Shown: piece by piece, positions 57,571-64,000 of the stretch
Layout of the letters: the number at the start of each line of letters is the position of its first letter
Numbering within the stretch: the stretch's first letter is position 1
DNA from: Actinomycetes bacterium
GTDB taxonomy: Bacteria > Actinomycetota > Actinomycetes > Actinomycetales > Demequinaceae
Assembly (NCBI GenBank): GCA_023411615.1
Contig: JAEYOR010000028.1
Span: forward strand, 1 to 64,000
DNA length: 64,000 nucleotides
Direction: 5' to 3'
Position numbers and translations under genes: made by a program
Notes under the pieces: model-generated
Told to the model about the DNA's origin: nothing
Database searches by the model: none
What the model saw: the letters and a program-made list of their open reading frames with translations, nothing else

Positions 57571-58737
57571 AAATGCGCGGCCGGCGTCCCGGAGCCTACC
57601 GAGCGCAAAGGCCATCTCAAGGACATGTGCATCACGGGTCGCCAGCACATCCCAGCCGGTGATCTCGGTGACCTTCTTGAGGCGATATCGCACGGTATTG
57701 GCGTGGACGAACATGGTCCGTGCTGACAGTTCCAGTGAGCGCCCGCAGTCAAGGAAGGTCGCCACCGTCTCTTGTAGAGAACCTCCAGCCCGAACGATCG
57801 GGTCGTACGCGATCGAAATGAGGCGGTCACGTGCATGCGTGTCGCCGACGAGCACGCGCTCCGGGAGCAGATCATCCGCCATCACGGGGCGTGGAGCGAG
57901 TGACCACGCAGGTGCCGCGACCACACCAGCAAACGCGGCACGAGTCGCTCTCGCCACCTCAAGGAGCGTGACGGCCGGGGGGCCGGTGACGACGGGACCT
58001 GATCCGAAGTGAGGGAGGATCCCCGCGACAAGCTCGTTGATCTCTGCATCGGTGCGGGCGATGACGATGAGGTCTTCGCCGTGAATGCCCACCATCGCGC
58101 GAGGCGCCTCTCTGCGAAGAGAGCGACGCAGCTCGGCCGACTCGGTTTCACCGAGCGGTCCCTGAGTTCGGCCCACCATGACGAGCGTCGGCCCCGGCTT
58201 CCATCCGAGGGCGGCCGCCCGCGAGGGCAAGTCGTCATCCACTTCGCCACGCACAAGGGCGTCAACCACGAGCGCCTCGAGACGCGCATCCCACGCCCCA
58301 CGCGACTCTGCAGCACGCGCGTAGATCTCTGCGGCCGAGAATGCGACCTCGCGCGAGTACCGAAGGATTGCCTCGCGAAGGTGAGCCTCGCCGCCCGTCG
58401 CGGCAAGATCGTCGGTGTGCTCCTCGACCACCTTGACCACCGTTCGCACGATGGACAGGGTGTGTTGAAGTGAGATTGAGCGGGTCAGTTCGGGCGGCGC
58501 GGCGGCGAACATCTCCATTGCGCCGCGATAGCCGGTGGCTGGCGCTGCGTACCACGTGACAAATGAGGTGATGCCGGCCTGCGCGACCGTTCCCACCCAC
58601 GATCGCTCCTGGGCAGGCAGCTCGCCGAACCAGGCGTATTGGGAGTCGAGTTCTCGCAGTGCAGCGGTGGCGAGTTTGCCCGTGCTTGCCCGAAGTTTTC
58701 GGAGCGTCTCGTGGCGGACCTCCGCTGGTGCGACCAT
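57565..58737 (-). CDS. fasR: PucR-family transcriptional regulator, FasR-like
   Basis: The 390-residue protein has an N-terminal RsbR-like helical domain, a middle region, a GGDEF-like-fold CdaR domain and a C-terminal PucR helix-turn-helix (ETVATFLDCGRSLELSARTM, then VHANTVRYRLKKVTEITGWD). It sits directly upstream of fabD, exactly as FasR of Streptomyces, which activates fatty-acid synthesis. ATG 58737 fits the family; the longer frame is spurious. Confidence 0.88.
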   Translation of the reverse strand: MVAPAEVRHETLRKLRASTGKLATAALRELDSQYAWFGELPAQERSWVGTVAQAGITSFVTWYAAPATGYRGAMEMFAAAPPELTRSISLQHTLSIVRTVVKVVEEHTDDLAATGGEAHLREAILRYSREVAFSAAEIYARAAESRGAWDARLEALVVDALVRGEVDDDLPSRAAALGWKPGPTLVMVGRTQGPLGETESAELRRSLRREAPRAMVGIHGEDLIVIARTDAEINELVAGILPHFGSGPVVTGPPAVTLLEVARATRAAFAGVVAAPAWSLAPRPVMADDLLPERVLVGDTHARDRLISIAYDPIVRAGGSLQETVATFLDCGRSLELSARTMFVHANTVRYRLKKVTEITGWDVLATRDAHVLEMAFALGRLRDAGRAFL

Positions 58738-58778
58738 GACGCAAGCATAGGGGGCGTTTGTCTCATGCCAACAAGACG

Positions 58779-58800
58779 GTGCCCCCCATTTGGGGGGCAC
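58779..58800. other. Perfect palindrome upstream of fasR
   Basis: GTGCCCCCCA and TGGGGGGCAC form a perfect 10-bp inverted repeat with a two-base centre. It lies 42 bases upstream of the regulator start. It could be an operator or a strong terminator/hairpin between fasR and aceE. Confidence 0.55.
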
Positions 58801-58933
58801 TAGCCGCTCAATGACGCATGAGAGCGGTCACACGGGCGACAAAGGACGTTGCATTTAGTGGACTCTCACGATTGAGAACCGGGTCAATCGGTGATGGCAT
58901 GTGCGAATTCGCGAAAAACGTCGGGGAAAGCAC

Positions 58934-58974
58934 GATGGGCGTGTCGCGGGGCACAGCCCCACCACACGCCCATC
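58934..58974 (-). terminator. Long hairpin downstream of aceE
   Basis: GATGGGCGTGT and ACACGCCCATC form an 11-bp stem enclosing a second GGGGC/GCCCC stem. On the minus strand it follows the aceE stop by about 20 bases and is followed by a short CTTTCCCC run. It is a likely terminator for aceE. Confidence 0.7.
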
Positions 58975-58993
58975 TCGGGGTGCTGACGACGGC

Positions 58994-61708
58994 TTACGAA
59001 TCGCCACCGGCGTTGCCAGACGTGCCCTTGCGGACATCGTGGAGTTCGTAACGTTCAATAGCAGCGGCCGTCGTTCCGGCCGGAATTTCGCCGCGCCGTT
59101 CGAGCTGTTGCAACACCCGCACCGCAGTCGACGGACCATCGATATGGAAGTAGCGCCGCGCGGCCGCACGCGTGTCGGAGAACCCAAAACCGTCCGCGCC
59201 GAGCGTCGAATACTCTCCGGGCACCCACGCACGCACCTGGTCGGGCACGAGGTGGTCGTAGTCCGTCGTCGCGACAAACGGCCCCGGCGCGCCCTGCAGG
59301 CGCTGGGTAATGAACGGCATGCGCTGCGGGCGCTCGGGGTAGAGGAATGCCTCCTCCTCGCACGCGAGTGCATCACGCCGCAATTCCGTCCACGAGGTGA
59401 CAGACCACACGGCTGCGCGGACGTTCCAATGAGCGGCGAGGAGCTCCTGGGCCTCAAGTGCCCACGGCACGGCAACCCCGGATGCGAGGATCTGAGCCTT
59501 TGGCCCTTCACCCGCTGGTGCTGGCGCGAGCTTGTAGATCCCCTTGAGGATGCCTTCGACATCAACATTCTCGGGCTCGCTGGGCTGAGTGATCGGCTCG
59601 TTGTACACCGTGAGGTAGTACATGACGTTCTTATCGCGGCCGTCCTCGGGGCCATACATTCGAGCAAGACCGTCCTTGATGATGTGACGGATCTCGTAGC
59701 CAAACGCAGGGTCATACGTGACGATCGCACGGTTCGTTGCGGCGATGAGTGGCGAGTGACCGTCAGCGTGCTGCAAGCCCTCACCAGTGAGCGTCGTTCG
59801 GCCCGCCGTCGCCCCGATGATGAAGCCACGGGTCAACTGATCGCCAGCGGCCCAGAACTGGTCACCCGTGCGCTGGAAACCGAACATCGAGTAGAAGATG
59901 TAGAACGGCACGAGCGGTTGACCCTGTGTCGCATATGACGTGCCAACAGCTTGGAACGCAGCGGCGGAACCGGCCTCATTGATGCCGGTGTGCATAATCT
60001 GGCCAGCTTCCGACTCCTTGTACGAGAGCATGAGATCGCGGTCAACCGGCAGGTAGTTCTGGCCCTGTGTATTGAAGATCTTCGCGCTCGGGAAGATCGA
60101 GTCGAGACCGAAGGTCCGTGCCTCGTCGGGAATGATCGGCACTACTCGCTTGCCAAACTCGGGATCCTTGATGAGGTCCTTGAGGAGGCGCACCAACGCC
60201 TGAGTGGTCGCAATCTGCTGCTTGCCCGATCCCTTCGCAAGCAACTCGTAATGCTTGTCGTCAGGCAATTGCAGCGGCGGAGCGACATCGCGACGCTCAG
60301 GCACAAAACCGCCGAGCTCACGGCGGCGCTCGAGCATGTACTGCACGGCCGGGTCGTCCATACCGGGGTGGTAGTACGGCGGGTTGTACGGGTCCGCGTC
60401 GAGTTGCTCATCGGTAAAGGGGATGTCGAAGGTGTCCCGCAGGATCTTGAGATCCGCCGACGCCAGCTTCTTCATCTGATGCGTCGAGTTGCGCGCGGCG
60501 AAGTTTGTGCCAAGACCATAACCCTTGATGGTCTTCGCCAAGATGACGGTTGGCTTTCCGTTGGCCTCAGTTGTCGCCTTGAGATAGGCCGCGTAGAGCT
60601 TGCGGTAATCGTGACCACCACGCTTGAGTGCCCAAATCTCGTCATCCGACATATCGGCCACGAGTTCCTTGGCTCTCGGGTCGCCACCAAAGAACTGGTC
60701 GCGAATGAACGCGCCCGACTCGGCGCGGAACGTCTGGAAGTCACCGTCGGGAACGGTGTTCATCAGGTTGACGAGAGCACCATCGGTGTCGCGTGCGAGC
60801 AACTTGTCCCAGCCGCGACCCCACACCACCTTGATGACGTTCCAGCCAGCGCCCCGGAAGAATGCCTCGAGCTCCTGAATGATCTTGCCGTTACCGCGCA
60901 CCGGGCCGTCGAGACGCTGCAGGTTGCAGTTGACAACAAAGGTGAGGTTGTCGAGGCGCTGATGCGCGGCGAGCTGGAGCATGCCGCGCGACTCGGGCTC
61001 GTCCATCTCGCCATCGCCAAGGAAGGCCCATACGTGCTGCTGGGACGTGTCCTTGATGCCGCGCAAGTGGAGATAGCGATTCGTCCACGCTTGGTAGATG
61101 GCCGACGCCGGACCAAGGCCCATCGACACCGTGGGAAACTCCCACACGTCGGGCATGAGACGGGGGTGCGGGTACGAGGAAAGACCGCGCCCGGGACCGG
61201 ACTTCTCTTGGCGGAAGGAGTCGAGGTCTGACTCGGTGAAGCGTCCTTCGACATAGCCGCGGGCGTAGACGCCAGGAGCGGCGTGACCCTGGAAATACAC
61301 CTGGTCTCCGCCGCCGGGGTGGTCCTTGCCGCGGAAGAAGTGGTTGAGTCCCACTTCGTACAGCGTCGCCACCGATGCATAAGACGAAATGTGACCGCCG
61401 ACGCTCTTGTGAGGGGCCTGCGCTCGCGTCACCATGACGGCCGCGTTCCAGCGGATCCATCCGCGATACCGGCGTTCGATCTCTTCGTCACCCGGGAACT
61501 CGGGCTCTTCTTCGGCATGGATGGTGTTGATGTATGGAGTGGTGAGGCGCATCGGGACCATCAACTGCTTGGCGGCAGCGTGGTCGACCACGCGGTCCAC
61601 GATGTATTCGGCCCGTGTTTCGCCTCGGGCGTCAATGAGATCGTCAAGCGACTCAAGCCACTCGTGAGTCTCGTCCGGATCCTTATCGATCACGCCGTGC
61701 TGTGCCAC
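58994..61708 (-). CDS. aceE: Pyruvate dehydrogenase E1 component, homodimeric
   Basis: The 904-residue thiamine diphosphate enzyme decarboxylates pyruvate and hands acetyl groups to the E2 lipoyl domain. It has HISSYASVATLYEVGLNHFF, the ThDP-binding GDGEMDEPES...LTFVVNCN and a transketolase-like C-terminal domain (QAVGTSYATQGQPLVPFYIF, ADGHSPLIAATN). The start is GTG 61708 with AAAGG upstream. It is divergent from DUF3052-ahpE, a common actinobacterial arrangement. Confidence 0.96.
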   Translation of the reverse strand: MAQHGVIDKDPDETHEWLESLDDLIDARGETRAEYIVDRVVDHAAAKQLMVPMRLTTPYINTIHAEEEPEFPGDEEIERRYRGWIRWNAAVMVTRAQAPHKSVGGHISSYASVATLYEVGLNHFFRGKDHPGGGDQVYFQGHAAPGVYARGYVEGRFTESDLDSFRQEKSGPGRGLSSYPHPRLMPDVWEFPTVSMGLGPASAIYQAWTNRYLHLRGIKDTSQQHVWAFLGDGEMDEPESRGMLQLAAHQRLDNLTFVVNCNLQRLDGPVRGNGKIIQELEAFFRGAGWNVIKVVWGRGWDKLLARDTDGALVNLMNTVPDGDFQTFRAESGAFIRDQFFGGDPRAKELVADMSDDEIWALKRGGHDYRKLYAAYLKATTEANGKPTVILAKTIKGYGLGTNFAARNSTHQMKKLASADLKILRDTFDIPFTDEQLDADPYNPPYYHPGMDDPAVQYMLERRRELGGFVPERRDVAPPLQLPDDKHYELLAKGSGKQQIATTQALVRLLKDLIKDPEFGKRVVPIIPDEARTFGLDSIFPSAKIFNTQGQNYLPVDRDLMLSYKESEAGQIMHTGINEAGSAAAFQAVGTSYATQGQPLVPFYIFYSMFGFQRTGDQFWAAGDQLTRGFIIGATAGRTTLTGEGLQHADGHSPLIAATNRAIVTYDPAFGYEIRHIIKDGLARMYGPEDGRDKNVMYYLTVYNEPITQPSEPENVDVEGILKGIYKLAPAPAGEGPKAQILASGVAVPWALEAQELLAAHWNVRAAVWSVTSWTELRRDALACEEEAFLYPERPQRMPFITQRLQGAPGPFVATTDYDHLVPDQVRAWVPGEYSTLGADGFGFSDTRAAARRYFHIDGPSTAVRVLQQLERRGEIPAGTTAAAIERYELHDVRKGTSGNAGGDS

Positions 61709-61962
61709 AGGGGACCTTTCGTCGGGGCGCGAGGGTGGCGCGCCGTTTTCCGTGAGGTGCGAGGCTGGGAAGCCGCTTACCTCACCATTCTTGTCACATC
61801 ACAGACCAATGTCACGCCAGGGTCCCGGGTGCAGGGGTGCGTCCGTGCGTGCGGTTGGGGATCATACGGCGCTCATGCCGTTGCACCGCGCGCCGCCGGG
61901 CCCGTACTGTGGGACGAACGAGCACGTAGCCGCGTGCTCACGAACGAAAGGGGCGCGCGACC

Positions 61963-62391
61963 GTGGCCACGAAAGAGGGCTCGGAGACTGTCGACACGTC
62001 GGTGGTGTCACGTCTGAGCTTGACCACAGGGATGGTCGTGCAGGAGTTCGGGTACGACAACGACGTCTGTGAGACGTTGCGTGAGGCGATCGAGGAGATC
62101 ACCGGCGAGGATCTCGTCGATGAGGATTTCGGTGATGTCACCGACGCCGCGATTGTCTGGTTCCGTGACGGAGATGACGACCTCGCGGACATGCTCGTTG
62201 ACGTTCAGTCGCTCCTTGACACTGGTTGTCAGGTTGTCTTGCTCACGCCCAAGGCAGGGCGCGTTGGCCACGTGCATCCTCGCGAAGTGGAAGAAGCGTC
62301 GTCCCTCGCGGGCTTGCACGCCACGTCCACCTTTGTCGTCGACGGTACGTGGGCGGGCACTGTGCTCGTCGAGAAGGGGCGGTCCAAGTGA
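61963..62391 (+). CDS. DUF3052 family protein
   Basis: The 142-residue acidic protein (MVVQEFGYDNDVCETLREAI, VWFRDGDDDLADMLVDVQSL, LLTPKAGRVGHVHPREVEEA) matches DUF3052, an actinobacterial family of unknown role next to ahpE and aceE. GTG 61963 has GAAAGGGG upstream. An inverted repeat (GAGCACG/CGTGCTC, 61920-61939) lies in its leader. Its stop overlaps the ahpE start. Confidence 0.87.
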   Translation: MATKEGSETVDTSVVSRLSLTTGMVVQEFGYDNDVCETLREAIEEITGEDLVDEDFGDVTDAAIVWFRDGDDDLADMLVDVQSLLDTGCQVVLLTPKAGRVGHVHPREVEEASSLAGLHATSTFVVDGTWAGTVLVEKGRSK

Positions 62392-62843
62392 CCCATCCCC
62401 TCGTGGGGCAGCCCGCACCTGATTTCACCCTTGTTGATCAGGACGGCATATCGGTTGCGCTGTCGGATCTGCGCGGCACCGAGGTTCTCCTCGTCTTCGT
62501 GCCGTGGGCCTTTTCGCCTGTGTGCACGTACGAGATCGAACAGTTGCGCGACGCGGACGACATCAACGAGGCTGAGGCCCGCGTGCTCATCATCAATTGC
62601 GATTCGACCTTCGTCAATCAAGAGTGGGCGTATCAGAACAAGTTCATGGGCACGTTGCTGAGCGACTTCTGGCCCCACGGTGAAGTGGCCCGCGCTTATG
62701 ACGTCTTTGACGCGGAGACGGGCCGTGCACGCCGAGGAACATTCCACGTCACGACCGACGGGATCATCGACTGGGTCCTTGAAACCCCCACAGGCGACGC
62801 GCGTGATCTTTCCGAGTACCGCAAGGTCCTCGGGCTCGTGTGA
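62388..62843 (+). CDS. ahpE: Peroxiredoxin, AhpE-like
   Basis: The 151-residue thioredoxin-fold enzyme reduces peroxides. The peroxidatic Cys46 lies in VPWAFSPVCTYEIEQL, the Pro-x3-Ser-x2-Cys pattern (Ser in place of the usual Thr). No resolving Cys is evident nearby, so it is likely a one-Cys type. GTG 62388 overlaps the DUF3052 stop (GTGA), so the two are co-translated. The longer frame upstream is spurious. Confidence 0.88.
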   Translation: MTHPLVGQPAPDFTLVDQDGISVALSDLRGTEVLLVFVPWAFSPVCTYEIEQLRDADDINEAEARVLIINCDSTFVNQEWAYQNKFMGTLLSDFWPHGEVARAYDVFDAETGRARRGTFHVTTDGIIDWVLETPTGDARDLSEYRKVLGLV

Positions 62844-62884
62844 CGCGTCCCCGCCAGCCCCAAAGTTACGGAACAATGGGGCGC

Positions 62885-62961
62885 GGGCCCTTAGCTCAGT
62901 TGGTTAGAGCACTGCGCTTACACCGCAGGTGTCGTCGGTTCGAGTCCGGCAGGGCCCACCA
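62885..62961 (+). tRNA. tRNA-Val (TAC)
   Basis: Acceptor GGGCCCT pairs with AGGGCCC, the D-arm is GCTCAGTTGGTTAGAGC, the anticodon loop CTTACAC gives TAC, and the T-arm is GTCGGTTCGAGTCCGGC. The discriminator A is followed by CCA, which may be encoded or coincidental. Confidence 0.96.
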
Positions 62962-63094
62962 TCTCGCCGCGTGCGTTCGCGCGCGGCCTGCGGGCTCGTG
63001 GGCCAGATAGCGCCGACTAGACTCATGCGGGTAGGTCCACCAGCAGTTCACCATGCGACGTGATCGCACGCCCGGGGTAAAACGCGAGGGAGCA

Positions 63095-63916
63095 ATGACA
63101 AGCATCGCCGACGCCGTGGCGTGGCTTGACGAGCGCTTCCCGCCCCGTCTTGCCGAAGGCTGGGACACCCCAGGTCTTGCAGTCGGAGATCCCGCGCGGC
63201 CCCTGACTCACGTGATGTTCGCCGTGGACCCGACGCTCGACGTCGCCCGTGAGGCGGTTGCGGCGGGTGCCCAGCTGCTCGTCACTCACCATCCGCTCAT
63301 GCTTCGCGGTGTCACGTCGGTAGCCGCGACCACCGCAGCAGGTGCCGTTGTCCATACGCTCATCGAAGGTGGTTGCGCGCTCCTTGCCGCTCATACGAAC
63401 GCCGATGCTGCACGCACCGGCACCAATGACGCGCTCGCGACCGCGCTCGGGCTCATTGTGGACGGGCCTTTGGTGCCTGACGCCCTCGACCCGAGCGTCG
63501 GCTCCGGCCGTGTTGGCACCGTCGCCCCTCAGACGCTCGCCGATTTTGCGGCTGTGGTCGCGCGTGCCTTGCCGCCCACGGCGGGGGGCGTCGTGTACGC
63601 GGGGGTCGCAAGCGGTGAGGTGAAGCGAGTGGCGGTTGTCGGTGGCTCTGGGGGGAGTTTCATCGACGATGCTGTGGAGGCAGGCGTCGACGTGTTTGTC
63701 ACGGCCGACATGCGTCACCACCCCGCAACCGATGCGCGGGAAGCGGCGCGGCTGCGCGGTGGCAAGCCGTATCTCATCAACGTCTCGCATGCAGCATCGG
63801 AGTCACTGTGGCTTGCCGCTACAGCCGCCGAGCTCGCGGCCGACCTTGGGGTCGCCGCGACGGTGAGTACCCTGAATACAGACCCGTGGACTGGCCACGT
63901 GCCATCCACTCACTAG
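63095..63916 (+). CDS. Nif3-like dinuclear metal centre protein
   Basis: The 273-residue protein has the Nif3/YbgI metal ligands LVTHHPLMLRG and AAHTNADAA, and a C-terminal ADMRHHPATDA and NVSHAASE. The family is widely conserved with an uncertain biochemical role. ATG 63095 has GAGGGA upstream. The next gene, a zinc-ribbon protein, starts 11 bases later, a common actinobacterial pair. Confidence 0.9.
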   Translation: MTSIADAVAWLDERFPPRLAEGWDTPGLAVGDPARPLTHVMFAVDPTLDVAREAVAAGAQLLVTHHPLMLRGVTSVAATTAAGAVVHTLIEGGCALLAAHTNADAARTGTNDALATALGLIVDGPLVPDALDPSVGSGRVGTVAPQTLADFAAVVARALPPTAGGVVYAGVASGEVKRVAVVGGSGGSFIDDAVEAGVDVFVTADMRHHPATDAREAARLRGGKPYLINVSHAASESLWLAATAAELAADLGVAATVSTLNTDPWTGHVPSTH

Positions 63917-63927
63917 AGGAGAGCACC

Positions 63928-64000
63928 GTGGCCCAGGCCCCAGCGGCGGACCAGGTGAGATTGCTCACCGTCCAAGATCTTGACACTCGTGTTCAGCAAG
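63928..64000 (+). CDS. Zinc-ribbon-type protein, 5' part only
   Basis: The frame starts at GTG with GAGGAGAG upstream and reads VAQAPAADQVRLLTVQDLDT followed by RVQQ before the window ends. This N terminus and its place after the Nif3 gene match the actinobacterial C4-type zinc-ribbon protein family with a long coiled coil. The zinc-binding part lies outside the window. Confidence 0.75.
   Translation, partial: MAQAPAADQVRLLTVQDLDTRVQQ

Noticed and set aside
59951..61231. Plus-strand 426-codon open frame within aceE
   Set aside because: It lies antisense to the highly conserved aceE and shows no family features.
1..64000. CRISPR arrays, transposase genes and rRNA
   Set aside because: I saw no regularly spaced repeats, no insertion-sequence transposase and no rRNA sequence in the window.

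Overview
The window comes from the chromosome of a high-GC Gram-positive actinobacterium, most likely of the order Micrococcales. The support is the gene content and order: recO-uppS, glyS, dus-dgt-dnaG, the fasR-fabD-fabH-acpP-fabF fatty-acid cluster, a homodimeric-type aceE beside DUF3052 and ahpE, DUF3145, and separate nnrD and nnrE. Several host genes start at GTG or ATG codons lying 5-7 bases after a TANNNT element, as in leaderless actinobacterial transcripts. I cannot name the genus from the sequence alone.

Left chromosomal flank (1-14990): DNA repair (recO), cell-wall lipid carrier synthesis (uppS), a Zur-controlled zinc uptake operon (znuA-znuC-znuB-zur, read leftwards from a Zur box at 5033-5052), glycyl-tRNA synthetase, a YibE/F membrane protein, tRNA dihydrouridine synthase, dGTPase, two small membrane proteins, a DUF6941-like protein, DNA primase, tRNA-Asn, an Amt-family protein with a strongly altered pore, and a CAT-anticodon tRNA that looks like tRNA-Ile2.

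Prophage (14945-50673, 35.7 kb): a complete siphovirus-type temperate phage is integrated in the 3' half of that tRNA. A 48-bp core is repeated exactly at both ends, and a near-identical 21-bp integrase arm-type repeat lies just inside each end. Almost all genes lie on the minus strand. From the right they run: integrase; a divergent repressor and Cro-like pair; an excisionase-like protein; an early operon with a RecE-like nuclease, RecT, an orphan cytosine methyltransferase, SSB, a Holliday-junction-resolvase-like nuclease, HNH endonuclease and replication initiator, plus many tiny membrane or Cys-rich proteins joined by ATGA/GTGA overlaps; then, after a terminator, two glycosyltransferases, HNH, terminase, portal, MuF-like protein, scaffold, capsid, connectors, tail tube, frameshifted tail chaperones, tape measure, FN3 tail protein, tail tip and fibre, and finally endolysin, lysis-type membrane proteins, an exonuclease and a phage tRNA. 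The capsid and tail-tube proteins share Ser/Ala-rich C-terminal tails, which together with the two glycosyltransferases suggest a virion glycosylation system. One plus-strand gene between the tape measure and the chaperones looks like a moron.

Right chromosomal flank (50674-64000): nnrD, def and nnrE; DUF3145 and an NTF2-like protein; the type II fatty-acid operon with its PucR-type regulator FasR and a candidate operator; aceE; DUF3052-ahpE; tRNA-Val; a Nif3-family protein; and the start of a zinc-ribbon protein cut by the window edge. No stretch of more than 300 bases lacks a feature. The longest gaps are 58738-58993 and 61709-61962; they hold hairpins or inverted repeats and, by position, promoter regions.
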